From NCBI RefSeq assembly GCF_008693185.1, contig NZ_VXKN01000001.1:310001-374000 (forward strand): a stretch of DNA of 64,000 bases, in the 5' to 3' direction. The notes beneath the pieces were generated by a model. The model was given only the letters and a program-made list of their open reading frames with translations, was not told the DNA's origin and did not search any database. Shown one piece after another: positions 38,261-48,214 of the stretch (positions are counted from its first letter, which is position 1; each line of letters opens with the position of its first letter). A program made the translations under genes and the position numbers. Source of the stretch: Acinetobacter qingfengensis (GTDB lineage: Bacteria; Pseudomonadota; Gammaproteobacteria; Pseudomonadales; Moraxellaceae).

Positions 38261-38659
38261 TTATTTTTTCTTTTTATCCCAATTTACAATACTTAGACAA
38301 ACTTGACGATTATCTTCCTTGGACGCATTTGCAACTTCTTGACGAGCTTGCTGTAAAATAGGTTGATAATAATCTTCCTGATTTAATGCACTTAACGCCA
38401 ATTCTGGATCCTTAAAACCAGGTAGATACGCTCCCAAAATTTTATGAATTCCCTGATTAAGATTTTTGTTTTCACCAATCAGTTCGGGGCATACTTCTTT
38501 AAATACCTGTAAATTAGCAATCTCGACCAGACTGCTTTGAGAAGATTCTTCGAGATTGGTTTTATCTAGGGTAGGACTAGTGGTATTTTTTGCATAGCCA
38601 GTTATAGCAACACCGGACATCAGTGTGATTGCTAAAATAGAATTTAAAATTTTGGACAT
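38261..38659 (-). CDS. small exported protein, MCR_0457-like
   Basis: A 132-residue protein with a cleavable signal peptide (about 1-24, ending in ITGYAK) and an unusually Ser/Thr/Asn-rich linker, followed by a helical domain with two cysteines (EVCPELIG and RQVCLSIV) that may form a disulfide in the periplasm. It resembles small exported proteins seen only in Moraxellaceae, as far as I recall the MCR_0457 family. No activity is known. ATG at 38659 is used because it starts the signal peptide; an upstream start at 38674 adds 5 residues. Confidence 0.65.
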   Translation of the reverse strand: MSKILNSILAITLMSGVAITGYAKNTTSPTLDKTNLEESSQSSLVEIANLQVFKEVCPELIGENKNLNQGIHKILGAYLPGFKDPELALSALNQEDYYQPILQQARQEVANASKEDNRQVCLSIVNWDKKKK

Positions 38660-38801
38660 TAGTACATATTCCAATTAAGGTAAGTCAATTCAGTGGGGTG
38701 GATTTGCTTGAAATCCTGAGGAATTCAGACAGATCCTGTAAATTCCCCTACAATACTGAAGCCACTTTTTGATTGCTATATAATTTTTGTAGAGTTTTTT
38801 C

Positions 38802-39578
38802 ATGAATATCTTGATTGCCAATGATGATGGTGTATTTGCACCCGGAATTATTGCTTTGGCGAATGCCCTAAAAGAAATTGCCCATGTGACCATTGTTGCA
38901 CCAGAAAGTGAGCGAAGTGGTTATTCTTCTGCTTTAACGCTGGATCGACCATTACGCGCAGTCCAAATTTCTCCAGATACCTGGGCTATAAATGGGACAC
39001 CGGCTGATTGTGTCTATTTGTCCATGAACGGTTTGTTTCAGGATCGGGAGTTTGATTTGGTGGTTAGTGGAATCAATAGTGGTGCTAACTTGGGAGATGA
39101 TGTGCTGTATTCGGGCACGGTGGGTGCAGCTTTTGAAGGTCGATTAATGCGACAACCTGCTATTGCTGTATCGTTATGTGGACAAAATGTACGTACTTAT
39201 GAAAAACCTGAAGACTATGCCAAAGCTGCGTATTGGGTTAAATCTTTCATTCAACAGGGCATACCTAATTTACCACCACGGCATATTTTAAATGTAAATA
39301 TTCCTGATGTTGAACATTATGCCGGTGTACAAGTTACGCATTTAGGGCGTCGCCAACAATCCAAGCCTGTGACCAGTCATGTTGACCCACGAGGTAGGCA
39401 AGTATACTGGATTGGTCTATCTGGAGAAGCGGTTACTGAGCGAAGTAAGGTGAGTGGTATTCCATCAGATTTCTATGCAATTGCCAATGACTATATCAGT
39501 GTGACACCAATTCAAATGGACAGTACAAATTATGAGGTTTTGCTTGATTTGGCAAAATCGGTGGATTATGCGATTTAA
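38802..39578 (+). CDS. surE: 5'/3'-nucleotidase SurE
   Basis: SurE is a stress-survival acid phosphatase acting on nucleoside monophosphates. The N-terminal metal-binding [10 protein letters not shown] (Asp8, Asp9), [16 protein letters not shown] with the Ser/Asn ligands, and [23 protein letters not shown] are signature sequences. The length of 258 fits. It is followed by an NlpD-like gene, the surE-nlpD order often seen in gammaproteobacteria; pcm and rpoS are missing from it, and rpoS is generally absent in Acinetobacter. Confidence 0.95.
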   Translation: MNILIANDDGVFAPGIIALANALKEIAHVTIVAPESERSGYSSALTLDRPLRAVQISPDTWAINGTPADCVYLSMNGLFQDREFDLVVSGINSGANLGDDVLYSGTVGAAFEGRLMRQPAIAVSLCGQNVRTYEKPEDYAKAAYWVKSFIQQGIPNLPPRHILNVNIPDVEHYAGVQVTHLGRRQQSKPVTSHVDPRGRQVYWIGLSGEAVTERSKVSGIPSDFYAIANDYISVTPIQMDSTNYEVLLDLAKSVDYAI

Positions 39579-39738
39579 CTTACTGATTGCTTGCAAAAAA
39601 GCTAAAAATATATGTAAAAATGTTGTTGCTTTGTGTTTTTGCACGAAATAAATATTAGTGCTAAAACACATTTTGTTATGCTAGCACGGATTTTACACCG
39701 TATTTGCAAGATTTATATGATTTCTGGATGGTTGATTG

Positions 39739-40545
39739 ATGTCTAATAAAAAGGCTTTTTATTCTGTAACGCTGATCAGTGCAACTTTACTGATGGTGGG
39801 TTGTGCATCACAACCGACCGTATCATCATCACGGCAGTTTTATATACCTGAATATTATACTGTGCAACCAGGTGATAGTTTAAGTAAAATCGCTGCTCGT
39901 TATAATTTGGATTACACAGAAATTGCTCGTTTGAATAATATCAACACAATGGATAAAATTTATGTCAGTCAATCATTGCGACTGAGAGGATCAGCACAAT
40001 CCACACCACGTTTGGTGCAAACTCGTCCAATTGAGCAACCGATCCAGATTCAGCGACAAAGTGTGGCACAACAAGCACAAAATCATAGTGTACCAGAGCA
40101 AGCTCCTGTAGTGCAGCCACAAATTCAAACTGGATCAACCTCAACGCCCACTGTTACAACACCGTCTAGTAGCAGTCAGATTCGCTGGGTATTACCAAGT
40201 AAAGGCCCGATTTTGCAGCGTTTTAATTTGAATCAGGACATTAAAGGTCTGTTTTTTGGTGGAAATAGCGGCGATCCGATTTATGCTGCTGCTGCGGGTG
40301 AAGTGGTATATGCTGATGATGGTTTAAAGGAGTATGGTAAATTAATTCTGATTCGTCATACCAATGGTTATATTACTGCGTATGCACACAACAGTAAATT
40401 ATTGACCAAAGTTGGGGATAAAGTACAAGCAGGTCAGAAAATTGCAGAAATGGGTAATACTGGTACGAATCGAACATGGTTGCAATTTCAGATTCGTCTG
40501 GATGGAAAACCGATTGACCCCTCAACTTTACTACCGATAAGTTGA
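39739..40545 (+). CDS. NlpD-like lipoprotein, LysM plus degenerate M23 domain
   Basis: Outer membrane lipoprotein that, in other species, activates cell-division amidases. The lipobox is LLMVGC with the lipidated Cys at residue 22 from the ATG at 39739 (a TTG directly before it is possible). A LysM domain (about 38-82, YTVQPGDSLSKIAARYNL) is followed by a Gln-rich linker and a LytM/M23 domain (about 150-268). The catalytic zinc ligands are lost: the HxGxD region reads IKGLFFGG and the HxH region reads TWLQFQIR. It is therefore an activator, not an endopeptidase. The linker of about 60 residues is low complexity. Confidence 0.88.
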   Translation: MSNKKAFYSVTLISATLLMVGCASQPTVSSSRQFYIPEYYTVQPGDSLSKIAARYNLDYTEIARLNNINTMDKIYVSQSLRLRGSAQSTPRLVQTRPIEQPIQIQRQSVAQQAQNHSVPEQAPVVQPQIQTGSTSTPTVTTPSSSSQIRWVLPSKGPILQRFNLNQDIKGLFFGGNSGDPIYAAAAGEVVYADDGLKEYGKLILIRHTNGYITAYAHNSKLLTKVGDKVQAGQKIAEMGNTGTNRTWLQFQIRLDGKPIDPSTLLPIS

Positions 40546-40606
40546 TGTTATAAAAATTATTTTATTATATAATGATAAATATTTTAACAAAAAAGTGTTG
40601 AGTACA

Positions 40607-41521
40607 ATGTTAGATAATCTTCGGGCAATGGGTGTATTTGCTTGTATTGTTGAACGGGGGTCTTTTAGTGGGGCAGCAAGAGAGCTTGGAATTACGACCA
40701 GTGCAGTCAGTCAACAAATTCGTTCTCTTGAACAGGAAATGAATACGACATTACTGCACCGTTCAACCCGAAAAATCAGTTTGACAGAAGCCGGGCAAGT
40801 TTTTTTTCAAAGTTGTCAGGAAATGATGGCAGCGGCAGAGCGTGGCAAAATACGAATTGTCGAATTACAGGACCACTTGATTGGTGAGTTACGGATTGCA
40901 ACAACACCGGAACTTGGTTCAATGCATATTATTCCAGCCTTATCACGCTGGATGATGGCACATACTGCATTAACTGTACATATACAAGCTGATAATCATT
41001 ATATTGATCTGGCTGAAAATCGTATTGATATTGCCATTCGTATGAGTCCAAAAATTGAAGAAAATGATGCTTTCGAATTTCATCCTATGGCTCGAGTGCA
41101 GCAGGTACTGGTTGCGTCTCCAACTTATTTGAATCAATATTCCAATATTGATCATCCCAAGGATTTAATTCATCATCAGCTTTTACCTGTCATGTTGATG
41201 CAGGATTATTCAACACTGGATTTAACGCATGTAAAAAGTAACGAAACCCTTCAAATTAAAATGCCAATCAAGATCCAGACCAATAATGTTTTGGTAATGA
41301 AATCATTGTGTTTGAATGGTCATGGTATTGCCCGGATTTTATATCTGGATGCACAGCATGAAATTTGCCAGCATGATTTAATAGAAGTATTGCCTTGTTG
41401 GCAGCTTCCTGAATATACCCTATATGCCATGACATCAAAACGTGAGCATCAACCAGTTAAAATTCAGCGTTGTCTGGATGCTTTAAAAACTTATTTTTCT
41501 CAACTTCCCGGTGGCCGTTAA
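40607..41521 (+). CDS. LysR-family transcriptional regulator
   Basis: A 304-residue DNA-binding regulator with a winged helix-turn-helix at residues 1-65 (SFSGAARELGITTSAVSQQIRSLE) and a periplasmic-binding-like effector domain. The effector ligand and targets are unknown. A GTG at 40595 is an alternative start; the ATG at 40607 begins with MLDNLRAMGVF, which fits the family. It is convergent with metK, so it does not obviously regulate a divergent neighbour. Confidence 0.9.
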   Translation: MLDNLRAMGVFACIVERGSFSGAARELGITTSAVSQQIRSLEQEMNTTLLHRSTRKISLTEAGQVFFQSCQEMMAAAERGKIRIVELQDHLIGELRIATTPELGSMHIIPALSRWMMAHTALTVHIQADNHYIDLAENRIDIAIRMSPKIEENDAFEFHPMARVQQVLVASPTYLNQYSNIDHPKDLIHHQLLPVMLMQDYSTLDLTHVKSNETLQIKMPIKIQTNNVLVMKSLCLNGHGIARILYLDAQHEICQHDLIEVLPCWQLPEYTLYAMTSKREHQPVKIQRCLDALKTYFSQLPGGR

Positions 41522-41549
41522 GTTAGATTATGTTTTGAAAGGGGATAAA

Positions 41550-41579
41550 AAACTTGCAACATGAAGATGCTGCAAGTTT
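41550..41579 (-). terminator. terminator between the LysR gene and metK
   Basis: Arms AAACTTGCA and TGCAAGTTT, 9 perfect pairs. On the minus strand it is followed by TTTTTTATCC, so it ends metK; on the plus strand its T-run is weak. Confidence 0.8.
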
Positions 41580-41590
41580 CTCTGTTTGAA

Positions 41591-42757
41591 TTACAAACCA
41601 GCGGCATGCCGTAGAGCATCTGCTTTATCTGTTAATTCCCAAGTAAAGGCATTGGCTGCACCCTGACGACCAAAATGGCCATAAGTTGCAGTTTTTTGGT
41701 ACATTGGTTGCAATAAATTTAACATACGTGTAATGCCGTATGGACGTAAATCAAAGTATTCACGAATTAATGTAATAATCATCTCATCAGAAACTTTGCC
41801 AGTATTGAATGTGTTAATTGAAATAGAAGTTGGTTCAGCCACACCAATGGCATAACTGACCTGAATTTCACATTTTTCGGCCAGACCGGCAGCAACTACG
41901 TTTTTTGCTACATAACGACCTGCATAAGCAGCAGAACGATCCACTTTGGATGGATCCTTACCAGAGAAAGCACCACCGCCATGTCGTGCCATACCGCCAT
42001 AAGTATCTACAATAATTTTACGACCAGTCAAACCACAATCACCGACCGGACCACCAATTACAAATAAACCGGTTGGGTTGATATGAAATTTGGTATCAGC
42101 ATGAAACATTTCCACAGGAATAATTTTCTTAATAATTTCTTCGATGACCGCTTCTTTTAAATCTTTTTGTGCAATTTCGGGGTCATGCTGAGTCGATAAA
42201 ACTACAGCATCAAGGCGTACAGGTTTACCATTTTCGTAGGCAAAGGTAACCTGACTCTTGGCATCGGGACGTAACCATGCCAATTTACCATTACGGCGTA
42301 GTTCTGCCTGACGTTCCATTAAGCGATGTGCATACAAAATCGGTGCTGGCATTAATACATCTGTTTCAGAACTTGCATAACCAAACATCAATCCCTGATC
42401 ACCTGCACCTTGATCTTCAGGTTTCTGACGATCAACACCCTGTGCAATTTCAGGAGATTGTTTACCAATCATGTTAATCACGGCACAGGTTGAACCGTCA
42501 AAACCCAGATTGGAATGATGGTAACCAATACCATTAACCGTTTGGCGTACAATATTTTCCACATCAACATTTGCTGTGGTTGTGACTTCACCTGCCAGAA
42601 CAACAGCGCCGGTTTTAACCAATGTTTCGCATGCGACACGAGCATATTTGTCTTGTTCTAAAATAGCATCCAAAATAGCATCACTAATTTGATCGGCCAT
42701 TTTGTCTGGATGACCTTCACTTACCGATTCAGAGGTAAATACAGCATATTCTCGCAT
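41591..42757 (-). CDS. metK: S-adenosylmethionine synthase
   Basis: MetK makes SAM from methionine and ATP. The 388-residue protein has the N-terminal [21 protein letters not shown] (ATP/metal binding), [33 protein letters not shown] and the C-terminal region expected. Length is typical. It stands alone with a terminator downstream; I found no SAM riboswitch upstream of it (42758-42996), as expected in gammaproteobacteria. Confidence 0.97.
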   Translation of the reverse strand: MREYAVFTSESVSEGHPDKMADQISDAILDAILEQDKYARVACETLVKTGAVVLAGEVTTTANVDVENIVRQTVNGIGYHHSNLGFDGSTCAVINMIGKQSPEIAQGVDRQKPEDQGAGDQGLMFGYASSETDVLMPAPILYAHRLMERQAELRRNGKLAWLRPDAKSQVTFAYENGKPVRLDAVVLSTQHDPEIAQKDLKEAVIEEIIKKIIPVEMFHADTKFHINPTGLFVIGGPVGDCGLTGRKIIVDTYGGMARHGGGAFSGKDPSKVDRSAAYAGRYVAKNVVAAGLAEKCEIQVSYAIGVAEPTSISINTFNTGKVSDEMIITLIREYFDLRPYGITRMLNLLQPMYQKTATYGHFGRQGAANAFTWELTDKADALRHAAGL

Positions 42758-42961
42758 GAATATTCCAAATGTTGATTTTACAAAATGGCGATATACTACT
42801 ACTTTCGTCCGAATTTAACTAGGGTAATGCAAACATTGATATATATGTATTATTGATTAACTTTATGAAAAATATGAATTATTTAAAAGTTTTTGTGGAA
42901 TGATTTTTTTTCATTTTGATATGAAAAATGATTGAAACAGATCTAAAAATTATTTTAGAAC

Positions 42962-42988
42962 ATCAGGCTCATAAAGTATGAGCCTGAT
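42962..42988 (-). terminator. hairpin after purD
   Basis: Perfect 11-bp stem ATCAGGCTCAT/ATGAGCCTGAT with a 5-base loop. On the minus strand the following sequence is AT-rich with a weak T-run. Confidence 0.7.
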
Positions 42989-42996
42989 ATATTTAA

Positions 42997-44280
42997 TTAA
43001 TTTTGTTCACGAGCAATGGCACGATAACCAATATCACGGCGATATTGCATACCACTGAAAGTGATATCCCCACAAACAGTTAAAGCATTTGTTTGTGCTT
43101 CAAGTACACTATTTCCCAAAGCCGTTACACAAAGCACACGGCCGCCGGCAGTAATGACCTGACCCTCTGCATTGTTTGCTGTTCCTGCATGAAAAACTTT
43201 GGTATCCGCAAGATTTGAACCCAAGCCAGAAATGACATCACCTTTACGAACTGTTTCTGGGTATCCTTCGGCAGCCAAAACAATACCGATAGATTTTCGT
43301 TCATCCCATTGTGCTTCTTTGGGTAAATTCCCAGCCAATCCTGCTTCTACTAAATCAATCAATGAAGACTGTAGGCGCATCATGATTGGCTGAGTTTCCG
43401 GATCACCAAAACGACAGTTGAATTCGATGACGCGAGGTTGTCCACTTTTGTCAATCATCAATCCTGCATAAAGGAAACCCGTATAGACATGACCATCTTT
43501 TTTCATACCCTCTACAGTTGGGCGCATAATTTCTGTCATGGCACGTTCAAAGACATCATCAGTGACAACAGGAGCAGGTGAATATGCACCCATACCTCCA
43601 GTATTTGGTCCCTGATCACCTTCAAAAATACGTTTATGATCTTGTGAAGTTGCCATTGGTAGGATATTGTCACCATCAATCATGCAAATAAAGGATGCTT
43701 CTTCTCCCTCTAAAAATTGCTCAATGACAACACGAGAACCTGCATCACCAAATTTGTTGCCGGCTAGCATGTCATCAATTGCTGCAAAAGCTTCATCATT
43801 GTTCATGGCAACAATGACACCCTTACCCGCAGCTAGACCATCTGCTTTAATAACAATTGGCGCACCATGTTGTGTAACATAGGCTTTGGCTGCATCAACA
43901 TCGGTAAAAACATCATAAAAAGCCGTTGGAATATTGTGTTTTTTCAGGAAGTGTTTGGCAAAAGCTTTGGAACCTTCCAGTTGCGCTGCATATTGGGTAG
44001 GACCCCAGATTTTGATATTGGCGGCACGGCAGGCATCTACAACACCATTGACTAAAGGTGCTTCTGGGCCAACAATAATCAAGTTGATGGCGTTGTTCTG
44101 TGCAAATGCAATAATGGCAGAATTGTCCAGAATATCCAGAAGGATATTTTCACATTTGGCTTCGAGTGCCGTACCGGCATTTCCCGGTGCAACATATACT
44201 TTTTTTACTTTTTCATCCTGTGCAATTTTCCAGGATAAGGCGTGTTCACGACCACCGCTACCCAAAACCAAAATATTCAT
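42997..44280 (-). CDS. purD: phosphoribosylamine-glycine ligase
   Basis: PurD makes GAR from phosphoribosylamine, glycine and ATP in de novo purine synthesis. An ATP-grasp enzyme of about 427 residues with NILVLGSGGREHAL, the ATP-grasp segment KADGLAAGKGVIVA, and the metal-binding region IEFNCRFGDPETQ. ATG at 44280 is chosen (a frame start at 44292 is four residues longer) because GGAG lies about six bases before it. It follows purH on the same strand with a terminator-like hairpin between, and both are purine genes. Confidence 0.96.
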   Translation of the reverse strand: MNILVLGSGGREHALSWKIAQDEKVKKVYVAPGNAGTALEAKCENILLDILDNSAIIAFAQNNAINLIIVGPEAPLVNGVVDACRAANIKIWGPTQYAAQLEGSKAFAKHFLKKHNIPTAFYDVFTDVDAAKAYVTQHGAPIVIKADGLAAGKGVIVAMNNDEAFAAIDDMLAGNKFGDAGSRVVIEQFLEGEEASFICMIDGDNILPMATSQDHKRIFEGDQGPNTGGMGAYSPAPVVTDDVFERAMTEIMRPTVEGMKKDGHVYTGFLYAGLMIDKSGQPRVIEFNCRFGDPETQPIMMRLQSSLIDLVEAGLAGNLPKEAQWDERKSIGIVLAAEGYPETVRKGDVISGLGSNLADTKVFHAGTANNAEGQVITAGGRVLCVTALGNSVLEAQTNALTVCGDITFSGMQYRRDIGYRAIAREQN

Positions 44281-44304
44281 AAAATTCTCCAATTTATAGT
44301 AAAA

Positions 44305-44350
44305 AACCTTCTCAAGCGCTTATAAATACATTAAAAGTGTTGAGAAGGTT
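44305..44350 (-). terminator. terminator-like hairpin between purH and purD
   Basis: Arms AACCTTCTCA and TGAGAAGGTT pair perfectly; inner bases extend the stem. On the minus strand it is followed by TTTTTTAC, so purH can end here and purD may have its own promoter or depend on read-through. Confidence 0.75.
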
Positions 44351-44387
44351 GCTTTTAGCTAATGTTTAAACGTGAATAAGTTTCAGT

Positions 44388-45962
44388 TTAGTGACGGAAG
44401 TGGCGCATTCCTGTAAATACCATGGCGATACCATGTTCATTTGCTGCTGCAATAACTTCTTGGTCGCGCATGGAACCACCTGGCTGAATGATACATTTGA
44501 TTCCAGCTTTTGCTGCATTGTCAATACCATCCCGGAAAGGAAAGAAGGCATCAGATGCCATCACAGCACCTTCAACAACAAGACCGGCATGTTCTGCTTT
44601 AATTGCTGCAATACGTGCTGAGTTGACACGGCTCATTTGACCTGCACCGACACCGATAGTTTGACGATTTTTTGCATATACAATCGCATTGGATTTGACG
44701 TATTTAGCCACTTTCCATGCAAAAATTAAATCATCAATTTCTTGTTCAGTTGGTGTGCGTGTTGTTACAACTTTCAGGTCAGCTGCTTTAATCATGCCTA
44801 AATCCTGATCCTGAACCAGTAAGCCACCATTTACACGTTTAAAGTCCAGTTGCGCAGCGCGTTCATTAATTGATGGTAATTCACCACAAATTAGAACTCG
44901 GACATTTTTCTTGGCACCAGTTACTTCAAGTACCCCATCAGCAATTGCCGGTGCGATAATCACTTCAACAAACTGACGCTCTACAATCGCTTGTGCTGTT
45001 GCAACATCTAACTCACGGTTAAATGCAATAATTCCACCAAAAGCAGATTCAGGGTCAGTCGTATAAGCCAAGTCGTAAGCTGTTTTAATTCCATCCAGTG
45101 ATACGGCAACACCACATGGATTGGCATGTTTTACAATTACACAGGCAGGTTTTGCAAATGATTTGACGCATTCCAGTGCTGCATCAGTATCGGCAATATT
45201 GTTGTAGGATAATTCTTTACCCTGTAATTGTTTTGCAGTAGAAACGGAGGCTTCTTTTGCTGCCGAGTCAACATAGAATGCAGCGGATTGATGTGGATTT
45301 TCGCCGTAACGTAAATCTTGTGCTTTGTTAAGTTGCAGATTGAATGTACGGGCAAATTGATCTGCTTCACCTTCTTTTTTGCCAACGCGGGCACCTAGAT
45401 ACTGGGCGATCATGCCATCGTATTGTGCAGTATGTTCAAAGGCTTTAACTGCTAAATCAAAACGTGTTGCCTGTGATAATTCACCACTGGTTTTAAGTTC
45501 TGCTACTACAGCATCATAATCACTTGCGTTGACAATAATGCCGACAGATGCATGGTTTTTCGCAGCAGCACGAACCATGGTTGGCCCGCCAATATCAATG
45601 TTTTCAATGGCATCAGCCAGAGAGCAATCTGCTTTGGCAACAGTGGCTGCAAATGGGTATAAATTTACAATCACCAGATCAATCGGGTCAATCTGATGTT
45701 GCTGCATTACAGCCTCATCAAGACCGCGGCGTGCCAGAATGCCACCATGAATTTTTGGATGCAGGGTTTTAACTCGACCGTCCATCATTTCAGGAAAACC
45801 AGTATGTTCTGATACTTCTACTACTGCAATTTGATTTTCTTTCAGTAGTTTATAAGTTCCACCAGTAGAAAGGATTTCGATCCCTAGTTGCGCCAATGCT
45901 CTGGCGAAGTCAACAATACCTGTTTTATCAGATACAGAAATTAAAGCACGAGAAACTGTCAT
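44388..45962 (-). CDS. purH: bifunctional AICAR transformylase/IMP cyclohydrolase
   Basis: PurH carries out the last two steps to IMP. The N-terminal IMP cyclohydrolase domain (about residues 1-200) has [12 protein letters not shown] and STGGTYKLL, and the C-terminal AICAR transformylase domain has [14 protein letters not shown] with the Lys-His active-site pair, plus [18 protein letters not shown]. The length of 524 is normal. purD follows. fis lies about 75 bases upstream on the same strand, and a terminator separates it. Confidence 0.97.
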   Translation of the reverse strand: MTVSRALISVSDKTGIVDFARALAQLGIEILSTGGTYKLLKENQIAVVEVSEHTGFPEMMDGRVKTLHPKIHGGILARRGLDEAVMQQHQIDPIDLVIVNLYPFAATVAKADCSLADAIENIDIGGPTMVRAAAKNHASVGIIVNASDYDAVVAELKTSGELSQATRFDLAVKAFEHTAQYDGMIAQYLGARVGKKEGEADQFARTFNLQLNKAQDLRYGENPHQSAAFYVDSAAKEASVSTAKQLQGKELSYNNIADTDAALECVKSFAKPACVIVKHANPCGVAVSLDGIKTAYDLAYTTDPESAFGGIIAFNRELDVATAQAIVERQFVEVIIAPAIADGVLEVTGAKKNVRVLICGELPSINERAAQLDFKRVNGGLLVQDQDLGMIKAADLKVVTTRTPTEQEIDDLIFAWKVAKYVKSNAIVYAKNRQTIGVGAGQMSRVNSARIAAIKAEHAGLVVEGAVMASDAFFPFRDGIDNAAKAGIKCIIQPGGSMRDQEVIAAANEHGIAMVFTGMRHFRH

Positions 45963-46009
45963 AGCAATCAGATTTTTTTAGCAGTTAATATAAAAAAGGC
46001 ATAAAAAAA

Positions 46010-46029
46010 ATGCCCGCAACAGCGAGCAT
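46010..46029 (-). terminator. intrinsic terminator after fis
   Basis: On the minus strand ATGCTCGC pairs with GCGGGCAT (one G-U) around TGTT, followed by a long T-run through 46003. Confidence 0.85.
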
Positions 46030-46037
46030 TTTATCAT

Positions 46038-46307
46038 TTATTCGGCCATAAGTCCGTGCGCTTTTAACTTTTTACGCAAAGTCCCACGGTTAAGCCCTAA
46101 GATTTCAGCAGCACGTGTTTGATTACCACGCGTGTATTCAAGTACTACTGATAATAAAGGCTTCTCCATTTCAGCCAATACTAAATCGTAAACTTGAGAA
46201 GGCTGTTCGCCTTGTAGTTGCGCGAAGTAATGGCGAACTGCACGATCGACGTGAATACGTAAGGCAACGTCAGACTGCGCAGTAAAAATAGGAGATTTGC
46301 TATTCAT
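46038..46307 (-). CDS. fis: DNA-binding protein Fis
   Basis: Fis is a nucleoid-associated protein and transcription factor. The 89-residue protein has the C-terminal helix-turn-helix QTRAAEILGLNRGTLRKKL, identical in character to Fis, and an N-terminal dimer core. The length is slightly below the E. coli 98 residues. It precedes purH on the same strand. dusB, its usual upstream partner in enterobacteria, is not present; about 430 bases of non-coding DNA precede it. Its long upstream region may carry its own promoters. Confidence 0.93.
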   Translation of the reverse strand: MNSKSPIFTAQSDVALRIHVDRAVRHYFAQLQGEQPSQVYDLVLAEMEKPLLSVVLEYTRGNQTRAAEILGLNRGTLRKKLKAHGLMAE

Positions 46308-46737
46308 GCTAAAAACCCAAAATATTAGACCACGATATATTGATACAGTGGCAAGTTAGTCAAAGTCGAAGATAGTATTTTTAAAAATTAAAAAAACTAT
46401 CAAAAATTAAGTAAGAAGTTAAATTGCCCTTGGGCACTTCAATGAACAATAAAATCGTTCAAAAAATATCCTAAAACAAAACTCACAAAAAAACTACCTC
46501 ATTACCAATATATCCATTGGTAAAAATAGTTTTGTTAAGTAATAAATTGTGACTAGAGCGACACAGAGGATAAGTAAACTTCAATGGCGCATATAATAGC
46601 ATTTTCTATGAAAAAGTGAGTAAATAAACTGCAATTTTTTCTTAAATTTTTTTCTGTATTTTTGGTTTAAATTGTTTTATAGTGCGAAACTTTTTTTGTT
46701 GCTGTGGTTAATAGATTAGTATTTTGTGTAAAAAGAA
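46308..46737. other. AT-rich intergenic region upstream of fis
   Basis: About 430 bases without a recognisable gene. Notable is a hairpin at 46490-46533 that, on the minus strand, ends in a T-run and so looks like a terminator about 210 bases past the stop of the zinc-finger gene. Nothing else is evident. Confidence 0.5.
46490..46533 (-). terminator. intrinsic terminator-like hairpin in the region upstream of fis
   Basis: Outer arms AAAACTA/TAGTTTT and inner arms TTACCAAT/ATTGGTAA form an interrupted stem with a 6-base loop. On the minus strand it is followed by TTTGTGAG, making a T-run of about seven. It could end a 3' extension of the upstream gene or a small RNA. Confidence 0.55.
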
Positions 46738-47250
46738 TTACCTAATGGTCTGGTAAATAATCAGTAAAAAGAAGATCGATAGCAGAATTAAAATAATTTT
46801 AATAGGTAAAAACTGTTGATTTAAGTTAATAATTTTATTATATTTTTTTTGAATGATGAGTGGGTTATATGGTGTTTGAAGTATATTCTCTTTTCGTGAT
46901 TCATCTGGTGTGGGATTAATACGATTAAGATTATTCAGGTAAGTTTGTAAATTCAGTTTTGAACCTTCTACACGATAATGCATAAATTCGCTCACATATT
47001 GCTGATGCCTGTTATGTATTTTTTTTGTACAGGTTTCACTTGTCGAAGGTGTTGTTGCTTCTGGTACAGAAATTACACGCTCATCCATTTCTGTGGATAT
47101 AGATTGTCTTGGGTCAAGAATAAAGTTGGATAAGGCATTAAAAATATGCTGACATTGCGCACATTTGACCCGACCATCAGAAATATTAATTTGGGATAAT
47201 GATAATCGGTAAATGGTTTGGCAACTTGGACATTGACTTAAGTAGCGCAT
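46738..47250 (-). CDS. zinc-finger (MJ0042-type) membrane protein
   Basis: A 170-residue protein with an N-terminal zinc ribbon: Cys7, Cys10, Cys30 and Cys33 in CPSC and CAQC. A single hydrophobic helix lies near the C-terminus (about 150-168). Members of this group in pseudomonads usually have a further periplasmic DUF3426 domain after the helix; it is absent here, so the protein ends at the helix. Role unknown, perhaps membrane-tethered regulation. ATG at 47250 begins MRYLSQCPSC. Confidence 0.7.
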   Translation of the reverse strand: MRYLSQCPSCQTIYRLSLSQINISDGRVKCAQCQHIFNALSNFILDPRQSISTEMDERVISVPEATTPSTSETCTKKIHNRHQQYVSEFMHYRVEGSKLNLQTYLNNLNRINPTPDESRKENILQTPYNPLIIQKKYNKIINLNQQFLPIKIILILLSIFFLLIIYQTIR

Positions 47251-47395
47251 GGATTTTTCATTGCGAACATTACATGTTCACCTAATCTGGGGTTCGTGCT
47301 TAGAGTATAAAAACATTTCGGTATAAAAAACAGCTTGTAGAAAGAATAAAAAACTTAATAAGATAGCAAAACAGCTATCAATAAAAGGAGTAGCT

Positions 47396-48214
47396 ATGAG
47401 CAACGTTGCATTACCTACTCAAGTAAAACTCATTATCTTTGATATTGATGGAACTTTACATATCGATGGTCAGCCGATAGAGGGTGCAAATTTACTGATC
47501 GAACAATTACGTGCGCAAAATTACATGATTCGGTTTATGACCAATACAACTACACAAAATCAGGAAATGTTATTGCAACATTTGTATCAAGCGAACATTC
47601 AGGCACAAAGTCATGAAATTTTAAGTGCTTCCGAAGCAAGCCGGATTTATTTACGCGAACAACAGCAAATTTTACAGCGTAAAATAAAAGTCTGGCCAGT
47701 GGTACATGCAAATATAGTGCAAGATTTTTCTGAGTTTATACATGAAACCCAGCAACCTGATTTTGTTGTAATTGGCGATATAGGCGAAGCTTGGGATTAT
47801 AATTTAATTAATCAAATCTTTTATGCATTAAATCAGGGGGCAAAACTGGTTGCTTTGCATAAAAATCGATTTTGGCAAACCCGCCATGGTTTAAAAGTTG
47901 ACATCGGTTTATTTATTGCTGGTCTGGAATACGTGTCCAGACAAGATGCCTTAATTATTGGTAAACCTGCGGTGGCATTTTTTCAGCAAGTTTTGCGCTC
48001 GGCACAATGTGATGAAAGCCAAGCCATCTTAATCGGTGATGATATTGACAGTGATGTTGGTGGTGCCCAGCGTGCGGGTATTTTTGGTATTTTAGTGAAA
48101 ACTGGTAAATACCGACAAGCTTATCATGAGCAATCAAAGATTCGTCCAGATCTTGTCATTGAGTCAGTCGCAGATTTATCGTCGTATTTTCAAGAAAAAA
48201 TTAATGTTGGTTGA
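47396..48214 (+). CDS. HAD-IIA family hydrolase (NagD/LHPP-like)
   Basis: A phosphatase of the haloacid dehalogenase superfamily, 272 residues, with the DxD motif IIFDIDGTLHIDG and the cap region typical of subclass IIA. Motif II is seen in RFMTNTT and motif IV in LIGDDIDSDVGGAQRAG. These enzymes act on sugar phosphates, phosphoglycolate or pyrophosphate; the closest type seems TIGR01458/LHPP. AAAGGAG lies directly before the ATG at 47396. The 3' end overlaps the convergent thiM gene by 14 bases. Confidence 0.87.
   Translation: MSNVALPTQVKLIIFDIDGTLHIDGQPIEGANLLIEQLRAQNYMIRFMTNTTTQNQEMLLQHLYQANIQAQSHEILSASEASRIYLREQQQILQRKIKVWPVVHANIVQDFSEFIHETQQPDFVVIGDIGEAWDYNLINQIFYALNQGAKLVALHKNRFWQTRHGLKVDIGLFIAGLEYVSRQDALIIGKPAVAFFQQVLRSAQCDESQAILIGDDIDSDVGGAQRAGIFGILVKTGKYRQAYHEQSKIRPDLVIESVADLSSYFQEKINVG

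Noticed and set aside
42758-42996. Possible SAM riboswitch upstream of metK
   Set aside because: No conserved SAM-I/II elements visible, and gammaproteobacteria generally do not use them at metK; the only clear hairpin belongs to the end of purD.
48201-48214. 14-base convergent overlap of the HAD phosphatase and thiM genes
   Set aside because: Short 3' overlaps are common in compact genomes; nothing further suggests regulation.
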